From positions 1-64,000 of the forward strand of contig NZ_JACXAE010000063.1 in NCBI RefSeq assembly GCF_014698965.1: a stretch of 64,000 bases of DNA. Direction: 5' to 3'. A program made the translations under genes and the position numbers. Positions 35,070-45,274 of this stretch are shown here, piece by piece. This stretch comes from Iningainema tapete BLCC-T55 (GTDB lineage Bacteria > Cyanobacteriota > Cyanobacteriia > Cyanobacteriales > Nostocaceae). The notes beneath the pieces were generated by a model. It saw only the letters and a program-made list of their open reading frames with translations. It made no database searches and was not told the origin of the DNA. Position 1 is the first letter of the stretch; each line of letters starts with the position of its first letter.

Positions 35070-35951
35070 TTAGCCACCTTGGGCTGGAAAAAACAGTACG
35101 GGATACCAGCTAGAACGCAATAATTCAGCGGCAAAACTGGAAACCAACCATTCTTGGAGTTTACCTATAGTTCCTGAAGACACCGCGATCGCGCTGATAT
35201 CCGCCATTGCAGCTGCTTCTAAAATCTTGGTGAGCGACTGTCCTTCCAGCACTTGTGTCTCAACAAATAAATTTGCTTCTTCCAAATCAGCTTTAATCTG
35301 AGATATGATTTCGCTAGCTTGCTGTGGTTGTATTTTGTTTGGTATTTCTCGGCGATCGCTATTTTCTAAAACCCAACAAAGCGTACACTGTTCTAAAAAT
35401 CTACCAGATTGTTGTTGAGCCAATTGCTTCACCTGTTGCACCAGATAATTTGCCACTTTACTACCGTTGTAGGGAAGTAGCAAAGAGCGGAAAAGATTTT
35501 GACAACGGAGTGTTAATTCCTCATTCGTATAGGTAGAGATTAACTGAGGACGCAGTACCAGTAGAGGAATCTTGATCTTGTGAGATAACTCAGCCATTGT
35601 ACTACCCACCAATTTTTCCGTGAGTAAGCTGCGACTTTGAGAACCCAATATAATTAATTCAGACTGATAGGTTTGGGAAACCTGAAGGATGATCTCAACA
35701 GGCTTTCCCGATTGAACTTCTATTTTTACTTCTACATCCGTAGAACTTTCACCAACAGAAGAAGCCAATCGAGTTTGAGCTTGTTCTATTTTCTCACTAT
35801 CGACTCGTGGAATAATACCTTTTTCCGACAACGGAACGGCGTGCAGAAAAACTATTTGTTTGATTCCCGCCTGCGCAAGACTGGAAACAAAATGTGCTAA
35901 ACGGTGTAAACCGTCAGAAAAATCTGTGCAAATTAAAACTCGTTGAAACAT
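35070..35951 (-). CDS. Tandem universal stress protein (two UspA domains)
   Basis: A 293-residue protein with two UspA folds. Domain 1 (about 1-135) keeps the ATP-binding pattern G..S.....LVGS (ILGSQSRSLLTEKLVGSTMAEL) and ends LLVLRP. Domain 2 (about 150-293) is diverged at that site (SSGTIGKLQEWLVSSFAAEL), so only domain 1 is likely to bind nucleotide. Usp proteins help survival of starvation, osmotic or oxidative stress. It is divergently transcribed from the Na+/H+ antiporter gene with about 105 bases between the starts. Confidence 0.88.
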   Translation of the reverse strand: MFQRVLICTDFSDGLHRLAHFVSSLAQAGIKQIVFLHAVPLSEKGIIPRVDSEKIEQAQTRLASSVGESSTDVEVKIEVQSGKPVEIILQVSQTYQSELIILGSQSRSLLTEKLVGSTMAELSHKIKIPLLVLRPQLISTYTNEELTLRCQNLFRSLLLPYNGSKVANYLVQQVKQLAQQQSGRFLEQCTLCWVLENSDRREIPNKIQPQQASEIISQIKADLEEANLFVETQVLEGQSLTKILEAAAMADISAIAVSSGTIGKLQEWLVSSFAAELLRSSWYPVLFFPAQGG

Positions 35952-36056
35952 AAAATAACTAGTAAAAGAGATTTATAAATATTCTAATCCCCAGTAACGG
36001 CATAATTAAGGACAGTCCGTTTAATGTGACGAATAAAAAAGGAGCATGTAATTATT

Positions 36057-37628
36057 ATGACGCTTGAGACAGTACAATCTTCGGTAGTCATTGAAGACAA
36101 TCTGAAGCAATTTCTCTTAGTACTCTCGGTGTCTCTAAGTGTGGCAACGCTGCCGCAGATTTTTAGCTGGTTTCGCTTGATTCCCTATACCTTGTTATTA
36201 GTGATTGTAGGCTTAGGTTTGGCATTTGTGGATGTCCGCCTAGTAGACCTTTCACCAGAATTGATTCTGTCAATTTTTTTACCACCGCTGCTGTTTGAAG
36301 CGGCATGGAATTTGAAATGGCAGGACTTGAAGCGGGATCTAGTTCCCATCTGCCTGTATGCCGTGATTGGGGTAGTGATTTCGATTTTGGGAATAGCCTT
36401 AGGATTAAATCAATTAACTGGACTGTCTTTATCTACAGCTTTGCTTGTTGGGGCGAGTCTGTCAGCCACTGACCCAGTTTCTGTCACAGCGTTGTTTCGT
36501 GAACTGGGCGTGGGAGGTCGTCTCACAACGTTGATGGAAGGTGAGAGCCTGTTTAACGACGGGATGGCGGTAGTTGCCTTCAGTTTTTTGGTGGCTCTTC
36601 CTCTGGGTACTGCTAACTTGGCGGTTCAATCTATTTTAGTTCAATTGTTTTCAGTTGTCGGCATTGGTATTGCTGTCGGCGGTTTGATTGGTTTTGGTAT
36701 TTCCTATCTAACTCAACGATTCGATTTGGCATTGGTAGAGCAATCATTAACTCTGATTTCGGCATACGGCACTTATCTGATTACCGAGGATTTGGGCGGA
36801 TCGGGAGTAATTGGAGTAGTCACTACGGGTTTAATCCTGGGTAACTTTGGCTCTCGCATCGGTATGAACCCGCGCACCCGAATTATTGTGACTGAATTTT
36901 GGGAGTTTCTAGCGTTTTTTGTTAACTCCATTGTGTTTCTACTGATTGGCGATCAGATTCGCTTTGCCATTCTGGGAGAAAATTGGGGAATTATTGTCGT
37001 GACAGTGTTCGCAATAATTTTAACACGGGCGATCGCGATCTACGCTCTCAGCAACCTAAGCAATCGGCTAGCTAACTCGGACATTCCCTTACAGGAGCAA
37101 ACAATACTCTGGTGGAGTGGACTACGAGGTTCAGTATCCGTCGCTCTGGCATTAAGTGTACCTGCTATCCTGCCTGAACGGGAAGAAATCATCGCCACAG
37201 TTTTTGGGGTGGTGTTGTTTACTTTGCTTGTGCAGGGATTGACTGTTAAACCTTTGTTGGAGAAACTAGATCTTCTAGGAGACCAACCTCTACGCCAGCG
37301 CTATTCGGAAGCGATTGCACGTTTGACAGCACTTAATCGTGTTCTGCAACATCTCAATCAAGTAGAGAAACGTCCTGGTGTGGAACCAGAATTTTACCGC
37401 TACCAACAGACGCTTGTCAAAGGAGAGTTGAACCGTTTGCTTGAAGAGATTGACCAACTGCAAGATGAGTATCCCAATTTGCGGAACTTTACAGCCCAAC
37501 AGCTACGCTTAGAACTGTTGGGGATTGAGGCAGATACCTATGCTGAATTTGTGAAAGCAGGTCGGCTGAATCGGGAATTGTCTCCTTTCCTCAATCAAGA
37601 TTTTGCCGAAGGCAATGATGCTACTTAA
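36057..37628 (+). CDS. CPA1-family Na+/H+ antiporter
   Basis: A 523-residue monovalent cation/proton antiporter. Twelve or so hydrophobic helices span about 18-410. The ion-binding motif ATDPVSV (about 135-141) and the ESLFNDG motif (about 161-167) are both present, as in NhaP/NhaS proteins. A cytosolic tail of about 110 residues is rich in Leu, Glu and Arg. Its role is sodium extrusion and pH control. GGAGCATG stands before ATG 36057. The location next to Usp, DUF389 and mechanosensitive channel genes fits a salt and osmotic stress cluster. Confidence 0.92.
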   Translation: MTLETVQSSVVIEDNLKQFLLVLSVSLSVATLPQIFSWFRLIPYTLLLVIVGLGLAFVDVRLVDLSPELILSIFLPPLLFEAAWNLKWQDLKRDLVPICLYAVIGVVISILGIALGLNQLTGLSLSTALLVGASLSATDPVSVTALFRELGVGGRLTTLMEGESLFNDGMAVVAFSFLVALPLGTANLAVQSILVQLFSVVGIGIAVGGLIGFGISYLTQRFDLALVEQSLTLISAYGTYLITEDLGGSGVIGVVTTGLILGNFGSRIGMNPRTRIIVTEFWEFLAFFVNSIVFLLIGDQIRFAILGENWGIIVVTVFAIILTRAIAIYALSNLSNRLANSDIPLQEQTILWWSGLRGSVSVALALSVPAILPEREEIIATVFGVVLFTLLVQGLTVKPLLEKLDLLGDQPLRQRYSEAIARLTALNRVLQHLNQVEKRPGVEPEFYRYQQTLVKGELNRLLEEIDQLQDEYPNLRNFTAQQLRLELLGIEADTYAEFVKAGRLNRELSPFLNQDFAEGNDAT

Positions 37629-37704
37629 TAGCTTTGAAACAATCGCCCAAAAGGTGAAAGAATCTGCAACCCTAATGTTTAGCTAAGATTGGTGAACTAC
37701 TGCT

Positions 37705-40700
37705 GTGTTTTGGAAACTTTGCTTTCGATTGGTAATAGTGCTTCTTGGGCTGTGGCTGATTTTTGACTTGGTTGCTCGCCTAGTAGTAGAAATTTTCTGG
37801 TTTCAAGAAGTTGGTTACTTACAAGTTTTTCTCCTGAAGCTGGTAACACAAGGAGTGTTATGGGTGATTGCGTTTGGTATCAGTGCTGGCTATTTGCTGT
37901 TCAACTTAACTCTGGCGCAGCGGCTCGAGTACCAAACAGTAAGTGGTGATCTGGTTCGAGATGAGAGATATTCTTTGGACTCCTCAGTTCCACACCAGCA
38001 AAGCATGTGGGTGAGTGGTGAACCATCTCAAAGCAGGCTTGGCAACCAAATACTCCGCCCTTACAGGTTAAATTCGCTTGTTCCCGTAGTACTGGCATTA
38101 AGCTTACTGATCGAGTTGACGCTGTTTCACTACGGTCAAGTCGCACTAAGATACTGGCATCCCTCCGTTATGGAGCCAAATGTCTCGCCAGTCTTGCCAA
38201 CGTTATTTAAACTAGAGGTAATCTGGCAACTGGTAAAACAGTTACAAACTCAAATTTGGTATCTTGGTTTGCTTTTTGGATTGGCGATCGCACTATTAAT
38301 TTACCCACGATTTTTGTTCAGGGTAATTGCGATTGTCATGAGTGCCATTTTTGGTCTAATACTGTCTGGACATTGGGCTTATGTGTTACAATATTTCCAT
38401 CCGACTCCGTTCAAAGAATCTGAGCCTGTATTTAATAGCGATATCAGCTTTTATATATTTTCCCTACCAATTTGGGAATTATTAGAATTTTGGTTTTGGG
38501 GACTATTTTTGTATAGTCTACTAGCTGTCGCCCTTACCTACTTACTATCAGGCAACAGTCTGAGTGAAGGTAATTTTCGCGGGTTTTCGCTCCCACAGAG
38601 GCGTCATATACACGGCTTGGCTGGTTGCTGGATGCTAGTGGTAGCCCTGAGCTATTGGATTAGTCGTTATAAACTGCTGTATTCCCCTCGTGGCGTAGCT
38701 TACGGTGCCAGCTATACAGATGTAAGAGTAGATGTGCCAGTTTATACCGCTCTTAGTCTGATCGCGGCGGCGATCGCCACTTTTTTATTCTGGCAAATGA
38801 TTTTCTGGCAACCTAAAGCAACTAACCGTAGGTTTCTACTTTATGGATTAGGAGTTTATACGGTGATGGCAGTGGGTGCTGGTTCAGTATTGCCCACACT
38901 TGTCCAACGTTTTATAGTACAACCTAACGAACTAGCATTAGAACGACCATACATTGAGCGCAGTATTGCCCTGACTCGACAAGCCTTTGATTTAGAAAAA
39001 ATTGATGCCAGAACCTTCGCTCCTCAAGGTCAACTGACTTACGCTGACATTCAAGCAAACGACTTGACGATTCGCAATATTCGTCTTTGGGATCAGCGCC
39101 CACTCCTAGAAACCAACCGCCAGTTGCAACAAATTCGTCCCTACTACCGCTTTCCTGATGCCGATATTGACCGTTATACTTTGCAACAAAATGTATCTGG
39201 TGAAAAACCAAGTGCCCCCGAAAAGCAAACTCAGCCTGCGCGAACTTCTGCGAATGTAGCAAACACAGAAAGGCAACAGACACTAATTGCCGCACGGGAG
39301 TTAGATTACAGTGCAGTGCCTCAGGAAGCACAGACATGGGTGAACAAACACCTGATTTATACCCACGGTTACGGCTTTACCCTTAGCCCAGTAAATACTG
39401 TTGCCCCAGGGGGGTTGCCTGAGTATTTTATCAAAGATATTGGTGTGAGTGAAGGTAGCTCTTTAAGTACTTCTAGCCCAGCCATCCGGGCAAGTATCCC
39501 AATTGGGCAACCCCGAATTTATTACGGAGAAATAACCAATAACTATGTGATGACGGGTACACTTGCTAAAGAATTAGACTACCCCAGCGGTAGTGATAAT
39601 GTTTACAACACCTACGATGGTCGGGGTGGGATTAATATTGGTTCTTTTTGGCGGCAATGTTTGTTTGCTAAGTATTTGAATGACTGGCAAATGCTGCTAA
39701 CTAGAGAATTTGTGCCAGAAACAAAGCTATTGTTCCGACGTAACATCAACCAAAGGATTCAGGCAATCGCACCTTTTTTACAGTATGACCGCGATCCGTA
39801 TTTAGTAGTCGCTGATACTCAAGAGGGGGAGCAACAACAAAGTTATCTTTACTGGATTGTTGACGCTTATACAACGAGCGATCGCTATCCCTATTCCGAC
39901 ACAGGAGAAGAGGGAATTAACTACATCCGTAACTCTGTTAAGGTAGTGATTGATGCCTATCACGGCACCGTTAACTTCTACATTGCCGATACACGCGATC
40001 CAATTATTGCCACTTGGCAGCGCATCTTTCCTGAAATGTTTAAACCATTTAGTGCTATGCCAATGACTCTGCGCAGTCACATTCGCTACCCAGTGGACTT
40101 GTTCACGATTCAGTCTGAACGATTGAAAACCTACCACATGACCGATCCACAAGTTTTCTACAATCGGGAAGACCAATGGCAGATACCTAATGAGGTTTAC
40201 GGTAATAAACCCCAACTAGTAGAACCATACTACTTGATTACGAGTTTGCCAACAGTACCCTTTGAAGAATTTATTCTGCTTCTACCTTATACTCCCAGGC
40301 AACGGACTAATTTAATCGCTTGGTTGGCAGCTAGAGCAGACGGCGAAAACTACGGTAAGTTGTTGCTTTACCAATTTCCCAAGCAGCGATTGGTTTATGG
40401 TCCTGAACAAATTGAAGCACGAATTAACCAAGATCCGATAATTTCGCAGCAAATTTCTTTGTGGAATCGACAAGGTTCAAGAGCTATTCAAGGTAATCTT
40501 CTGGTAATTCCCATTGAACAATCGTTGCTTTATGTGGAACCAATTTATTTGGAAGCAGAGCAGAATAGCCTGCCAACTTTGGTGAGAGTGATTGTGGCAT
40601 ACGAAAACCGGATTGTAATGGCACAAACTCTAGAACAAGCATTGCGAACTATCTTCCAAGAAAAAGAAATCACTGCTCCTCCGATTGTCCGTCCTTTGGA

Positions 40701-40716
40701 AGAACCAGCACAATGA
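37705..40716 (+). CDS. UPF0182 family large membrane protein
   Basis: A 1003-residue protein of the UPF0182 family. Seven N-terminal hydrophobic helices occupy about 1-430, followed by a large extracytoplasmic domain with family motifs such as [30 protein letters not shown] and [12 protein letters not shown]. The family is widespread in cyanobacteria and actinobacteria and has no known activity. The GTG start at 37705 is the first in frame and opens directly into the first helix. It follows the antiporter by 76 bases. An Ala/Gln/Thr-rich insert of about 30 residues near 500-530 is low complexity. Confidence 0.9.
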   Translation: MFWKLCFRLVIVLLGLWLIFDLVARLVVEIFWFQEVGYLQVFLLKLVTQGVLWVIAFGISAGYLLFNLTLAQRLEYQTVSGDLVRDERYSLDSSVPHQQSMWVSGEPSQSRLGNQILRPYRLNSLVPVVLALSLLIELTLFHYGQVALRYWHPSVMEPNVSPVLPTLFKLEVIWQLVKQLQTQIWYLGLLFGLAIALLIYPRFLFRVIAIVMSAIFGLILSGHWAYVLQYFHPTPFKESEPVFNSDISFYIFSLPIWELLEFWFWGLFLYSLLAVALTYLLSGNSLSEGNFRGFSLPQRRHIHGLAGCWMLVVALSYWISRYKLLYSPRGVAYGASYTDVRVDVPVYTALSLIAAAIATFLFWQMIFWQPKATNRRFLLYGLGVYTVMAVGAGSVLPTLVQRFIVQPNELALERPYIERSIALTRQAFDLEKIDARTFAPQGQLTYADIQANDLTIRNIRLWDQRPLLETNRQLQQIRPYYRFPDADIDRYTLQQNVSGEKPSAPEKQTQPARTSANVANTERQQTLIAARELDYSAVPQEAQTWVNKHLIYTHGYGFTLSPVNTVAPGGLPEYFIKDIGVSEGSSLSTSSPAIRASIPIGQPRIYYGEITNNYVMTGTLAKELDYPSGSDNVYNTYDGRGGINIGSFWRQCLFAKYLNDWQMLLTREFVPETKLLFRRNINQRIQAIAPFLQYDRDPYLVVADTQEGEQQQSYLYWIVDAYTTSDRYPYSDTGEEGINYIRNSVKVVIDAYHGTVNFYIADTRDPIIATWQRIFPEMFKPFSAMPMTLRSHIRYPVDLFTIQSERLKTYHMTDPQVFYNREDQWQIPNEVYGNKPQLVEPYYLITSLPTVPFEEFILLLPYTPRQRTNLIAWLAARADGENYGKLLLYQFPKQRLVYGPEQIEARINQDPIISQQISLWNRQGSRAIQGNLLVIPIEQSLLYVEPIYLEAEQNSLPTLVRVIVAYENRIVMAQTLEQALRTIFQEKEITAPPIVRPLEEPAQ

Positions 40717-40741
40717 CCGAATAATAGCTGTGAGAACGACC

Positions 40742-42490
40742 TTAATTTTTAATTTTTTGTCGATGGTTTGCCGCTTGAGTTAACAGCGAGTCGGCAAAAG
40801 CAATCGCCTCCTGCGCTGATTTACCCCCTGCTAACTGAGCTAATTCTTCCCTGCGCTTGGTTAAATTGTCCAAGGTAGTTACGCGCACAACGGTACGCTC
40901 CTCACTATGCCCGTTGTTTTCTTTTTTACCTTTGGCTTGATTAATAACTTGCTTAGCAACTCGAAAATGACGGTCTGCCATTGCTGCTACTAAAGGTTGG
41001 TGTGTAACACATAATACCTGATTACCTTGACTTAGCTGGTGTAATTTTTCGGCGATCGCTTGCGCCACTCTTCCGGAAACTCCAACATCAATTTCATCAA
41101 ACACCAGTGTTCCAATAGTATCTGCAGTAGAAAAACAAGCCTTAAGCGCCAGTAAAAAGCGGCTCATTTCCCCACCCGAAGCAATTTCTGTTAAAGGTTG
41201 TAGTGGTTCCCCTGGGTTAGGACTAAACATAAACGTAATTTTGTCTGCTCCGGCTGCGGTTGGAGTCAAAGGTACAATTTCCACTTGAAACTGCACTTTT
41301 TCCATCGCCAAGGGTTTAAGTTCCCTAATTAGTTCCGCTTCCAAGCCAGAAGCAGTAGCACGCCGCAATTGAGTTAACTGGTAACAATTGTGAGTCAGCT
41401 TGTCAAAACACTCTTGCTCTTGTTGCTCTAGACTTTCAATCGATTGTTCGCTATCATTAAGCTGAGATAATTCTGTTTGTATACGTTGGTAGTAGGCGAT
41501 CGCCTCAGTCAACGTAGGACCATACTTACGGCAAACTTGCTTTAACTCCCGTATCCGTTCTTCCACTTCTTCCAAACGTTGGGGATCTGCTTCCAAACCT
41601 TCCCCATAAGCATTAATTTGTCGTGCTACTTCCACCACAGTAGCTTGAGCATCCCTGACTAAGTCCAACAGCGGTTGTAACTGAGTGTCATACTCAACCA
41701 TGTCATTCAATGTCACCTCGCTGTCTCCCAGCAAATCTGCTGCTGCGGGTGCTTCATTGTCATTTTGATACAAAGCCTGGTAGATTTTGTAACTCATTTG
41801 TTGCAAATCTACAACATGATTGAGACGTTCCCGTTCTTGCGTCAGCTGTTCTAATTCATCAGGTTCACCCAGATTAGCATCTCCCAGTTCCTTGACTTGA
41901 TAAGTGAGCAAATCAAGTTGTTGTAAGCGATCGCGTTCTGATTTCCGGCGTGTTTCTAAAGCATGATGCACTTGTTGGTAAGCAGCAAAGCTAGAAGAAA
42001 CGATTGAGCGCTGTTGTAACAAAGCTTCCCCACCATAAACGTCTAGCCAATCACGAACTTGTGCCGACTGTCCCACTTGTACAGTTTGACCTTGGGCGGT
42101 AATTTCCACCAAGCGTTCTCGTAATCCGTTCATCACTTGGCGATTTACTAGTACACCATTTACTCGCGATCGAGAACGGATATTACTAGCGGTGGCTGTA
42201 ATTTCTCGACTGATAACTACCGAATTTTCATCAAGCGCATCAATTTCTTGTTCGCTTAACCAAGCAGCTAAAGCAGAGTTTGAGGTAAAAGTACCTTCTA
42301 CCATCGACCGATTAGTCCCGGTGCGAATTACTCGACTAGAGACTTTTCCACCCAGGATCGCATCAATCGCGTCCAAGATAATCGACTTTCCTGCGCCAGT
42401 TTCACCTGTTAAAACATTTAGTCCAGCGCCAAATTCTAACTCTAGTAGGTCAATTAAGGCAAAATTTTCTATTCGCAGGGAGAGCAACAT
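40742..42490 (-). CDS. recN: DNA repair protein RecN
   Basis: A 582-residue SMC-like ATPase for repair of double-strand breaks. Walker A is GETGAGKS (29-36). The two long coiled-coil arms occupy about 150-370. The C-terminal half supplies the ABC signature (ASGGEMSRFLLALK) and Walker B (LVFDEIDVGVSG). RecN holds broken ends together and works with RecA. A normal length. It is divergent from the ABC1 kinase gene, separated by about 270 bases, and convergent with the UPF0182 gene (25 bases between stops). No SOS-type site was recognised. Confidence 0.95.
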   Translation of the reverse strand: MLLSLRIENFALIDLLELEFGAGLNVLTGETGAGKSIILDAIDAILGGKVSSRVIRTGTNRSMVEGTFTSNSALAAWLSEQEIDALDENSVVISREITATASNIRSRSRVNGVLVNRQVMNGLRERLVEITAQGQTVQVGQSAQVRDWLDVYGGEALLQQRSIVSSSFAAYQQVHHALETRRKSERDRLQQLDLLTYQVKELGDANLGEPDELEQLTQERERLNHVVDLQQMSYKIYQALYQNDNEAPAAADLLGDSEVTLNDMVEYDTQLQPLLDLVRDAQATVVEVARQINAYGEGLEADPQRLEEVEERIRELKQVCRKYGPTLTEAIAYYQRIQTELSQLNDSEQSIESLEQQEQECFDKLTHNCYQLTQLRRATASGLEAELIRELKPLAMEKVQFQVEIVPLTPTAAGADKITFMFSPNPGEPLQPLTEIASGGEMSRFLLALKACFSTADTIGTLVFDEIDVGVSGRVAQAIAEKLHQLSQGNQVLCVTHQPLVAAMADRHFRVAKQVINQAKGKKENNGHSEERTVVRVTTLDNLTKRREELAQLAGGKSAQEAIAFADSLLTQAANHRQKIKN

Positions 42491-42757
42491 CTAGCTAAAT
42501 TCTCCGTCAGGACAGACGCCGGATATGTCCAAAATAAGGGACACTAAGGATTAACTTTGAGCAAGCAGCAATACCTAATACTATTGAATAAGTATGCTTA
42601 TCCGAGTGTACCAAACCTAGATTAAATTGAGTTTAAAGAAGATGGAGTAAGCGAGACACAAATTATAGTTTCCGAACTAGTCCAAGCGTCCAAGCGTCCC
42701 TAGCGCCACAAATTGTTACAATACTTAACATATATATTCCAACGCGGTGGTAAGTGC

Positions 42758-44782
42758 ATGATAGCTAAGACCGATCCCCCCCTGAATGAACCAATAGAGA
42801 CAAAACACACGCCGGAAAACGGCGCAATAGTTAAAGTCGTCACCTTACCCACCTTGGAACAAGCCCAAGAATACAAGGCGGTAGTGACCAAAAATATTCA
42901 AACTGAGTTAAGATACGATGCTCAGGTAATAACAGCATATTACCAAAACAGACCCCTGCAAGTTTTGCGGCGTATTTTCTCAGTTTTAACACCAACTTTT
43001 GCCTTTATTTTTGGATTATGGTGGAAGAGCAAAAGGGGAATTGTCGTTAAAAATGACCGTCGAAGCGCAATTGGGCTGCGAGAACTTTTGACGCAACTGG
43101 GACCTGCTTACATTAAAATAGGACAAGCATTGTCCACCCGACCAGACTTGGTTCCTCCGGTGTATTTAGAGGAACTAACCAAACTACAAGACAAATTACC
43201 ACCCTTTCCCAATGAAATAGCTTACCAGTTTATAGAAGAAGAACTGGGTCAGCCACCAAATGAGGTTTACGCCGAACTCTCACCAGAACCAATTGCTGCT
43301 GCTTCCTTAGGGCAAGTTTATAAAGGTAAGCTGAAAACAGGTGAGGAAGTTGCTGTCAAAGTTCAACGTCCCGACTTAAGAGAACGCATCACCATAGACT
43401 TGTTCATCCTACGCCGACTAGCAACATGGGCGCAAACAAACATTAAACGGATCCGCAGCGATCTTGCAGCTATTCTAGATGAATTGGGTAGTCGCATTTT
43501 TGAAGAAATGGACTACATTCACGAAGGAGAAAATGCTGAACGTTTTTACCAGTTATATGGTCATCTTAAAGACGTTTATGTTCCGAAAATATACTGGGAA
43601 TACACTAATCGTCGCGTCTTGACGATGGAGTGGATTAATGGAGTTAAATTAACTCAAACAGCAGAAATTAACTCTTTAGGTATAGACGCTCGTTATCTAA
43701 TTGAAGTGGGTGTAAATTGTTCCCTACGTCAGTTATTGGAACATGGTTTTTTCCACGCCGATCCTCACCCAGGTAATTTGCTAGCCACACTGGATGGTAA
43801 ACTGGCTTATCTCGACTTTGGAATGATGAGCGAGATTAAACCACCGCAGCGCTATGGTTTAATTGAGGCTATAGTCCACTTAGTCAACCGTGACTTTGAT
43901 GCTTTGGCTTATGATTACGTCAAGCTGGAATTTTTGACACCAGATACCGATTTAAGACCAATTATTCCCGCATTTGCTAGAGTGTTTAACAACGCTTTAG
44001 GCGCTAGCGTCGCTGAAATGAACATCAAAAGCATCACTGATGAACTATCAGCACTAATGTATGAGTATCCTTTCCGCGTACCAGCTTACTATGCTTTGAT
44101 TATTCGTTCTTTGGTAACGCTCGAAGGTATCGCCATTAATATTGATGCCAATTTTAAAGTTCTTAGTGAAGCTTATCCCTACGTTGCCAAGCGCTTGTTA
44201 ACTGATTCATCACCAGAATTAAGAGCATCTTTGCGAGATTTACTATTCAAAGATGGGAAATTTAGATGGAATCGTTTAGAAAATTTACTACGTAATGCTC
44301 GTAGCAGTCAAGACTACGACTTTAACTTGGTGCTGAATCAAACTGTAGACTTTTTGTCTAGCGATCGCGGCTCTTTTATTCGCGATAAATTAGTAGATGA
44401 AGTTGTCAAGGGAATTGATGCTTTAAGTAAAAATGCGTTGCACAGAGTTACTTATTTACTAAGGGAAAGAGTTGGTTTGACAGCAGTCAATGAAACTCCC
44501 GGCGCTACTATTGAGCAACAACAAACTTTGGAGCATATTAAACGTATATTACAAATTCTCCAAGAAACCCGTGGTTTTGATTCAGCAAAACTTGTCCCTC
44601 AAATTGCGCAGTTAATTGTTAACCCAGGAGTACAACGTTTAGGGCAACAAGTTGCTAACCAGTTAGTGCAAAAAGCTGTAGCAAAGTTGATTCGAGAATT
44701 ACTGGCAGCGGAGCAAGTAAATAGTAAGAACAATGTTGAGTTAGAACCAGCAAGGTTATCTTTGCCTCCGGCAAGCGTGTAA
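42758..44782 (+). CDS. ABC1/AarF/UbiB-family atypical kinase
   Basis: A 674-residue protein of the ABC1 (UbiB/ADCK) family. Family elements are in order: the KxGQ motif (YIKIGQALSTRPDLVPP), the Ala-rich loop (AAASLGQVYKG), VAVKVQRP, EMDYIHEGENAERF, the catalytic-like DPHPGN segment and LDFGMMSEI. Two hydrophobic segments may lie at the C-terminal end. These proteins support quinone or prenyl-lipid metabolism; cyanobacteria have several copies. The frame opens at TTG 42713, but ATG 42758, preceded by GGTGG, is the likely start. The gene ends with a strong bidirectional hairpin at 44784. Confidence 0.92.
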   Translation: MIAKTDPPLNEPIETKHTPENGAIVKVVTLPTLEQAQEYKAVVTKNIQTELRYDAQVITAYYQNRPLQVLRRIFSVLTPTFAFIFGLWWKSKRGIVVKNDRRSAIGLRELLTQLGPAYIKIGQALSTRPDLVPPVYLEELTKLQDKLPPFPNEIAYQFIEEELGQPPNEVYAELSPEPIAAASLGQVYKGKLKTGEEVAVKVQRPDLRERITIDLFILRRLATWAQTNIKRIRSDLAAILDELGSRIFEEMDYIHEGENAERFYQLYGHLKDVYVPKIYWEYTNRRVLTMEWINGVKLTQTAEINSLGIDARYLIEVGVNCSLRQLLEHGFFHADPHPGNLLATLDGKLAYLDFGMMSEIKPPQRYGLIEAIVHLVNRDFDALAYDYVKLEFLTPDTDLRPIIPAFARVFNNALGASVAEMNIKSITDELSALMYEYPFRVPAYYALIIRSLVTLEGIAINIDANFKVLSEAYPYVAKRLLTDSSPELRASLRDLLFKDGKFRWNRLENLLRNARSSQDYDFNLVLNQTVDFLSSDRGSFIRDKLVDEVVKGIDALSKNALHRVTYLLRERVGLTAVNETPGATIEQQQTLEHIKRILQILQETRGFDSAKLVPQIAQLIVNPGVQRLGQQVANQLVQKAVAKLIRELLAAEQVNSKNNVELEPARLSLPPASV

Positions 44783-44783
44783 C

Positions 44784-44816
44784 AGAACCCCGACTTCTTC
44801 AAGAAGTCGGGGTTCT
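44784..44816. terminator. Perfect 16-bp hairpin between convergent genes
   Basis: AGAACCCCGACTTCTT, one base, then its exact complement AAGAAGTCGGGGTTCT. It sits two bases after the kinase stop and nine bases after the end of the convergent gene at 44826, so it can serve both as a terminator. The CCCCGACTT core recurs in a second hairpin at 63815. Confidence 0.8.
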
Positions 44817-44825
44817 TGGTAAAAT

Positions 44826-45269
44826 TTAAGACTCGGTTTCCTCGTCTTTGTGAACACCGTTTTTATCTCGTTTGAGACTTTCTTCTAGGGCTTGAATTTG
44901 TTCCCGACGTGCTTCCAATTCTAAGGTACGACGTGCCAAGTCTTGGTTTTGCAATGTCAGGGTTTGTCGCCATTGTTCGGCTCGTTCTGTTTCTTGTTGG
45001 AGAAACTCTGGAGTAATACCAGTAGTCAGGTAGGTTTCCACTAAATAAAGCACCCACTTGGTGGCGTCTTCGAGTCTTTCAATGTTACCTGTAGACGAAA
45101 GCTCAACTAACACGAGCAAATTCTCAGTGAGAGTGTTGCCTTTTCCCAGTAGAATCAAAGACTCTTCGGGAATTATCGCCCACATGTGTTCAGCTTCCTG
45201 ACGTGCCAATAACCGCAACTGGGGCTGATCTAAAAATTCGTTTCTATGCACCTGAGCTAGATAGAGCAT
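44826..45269 (-). CDS. Protein of unknown function with C-terminal coiled coil
   Basis: A 147-residue cytosolic protein. The first 95 or so residues are mostly helical (LRLLARQEAEHMWAIIPEE, NTLTENLLVLVEL), and about 95-140 form a Gln/Arg/Glu-rich coiled coil. I do not recognise the family, though it looks like a conserved cyanobacterial protein. It starts five bases after the valS stop and is certainly in the same transcript. Confidence 0.72.
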   Translation of the reverse strand: MLYLAQVHRNEFLDQPQLRLLARQEAEHMWAIIPEESLILLGKGNTLTENLLVLVELSSTGNIERLEDATKWVLYLVETYLTTGITPEFLQQETERAEQWRQTLTLQNQDLARRTLELEARREQIQALEESLKRDKNGVHKDEETES

Positions 45270-45274
45270 GACTT

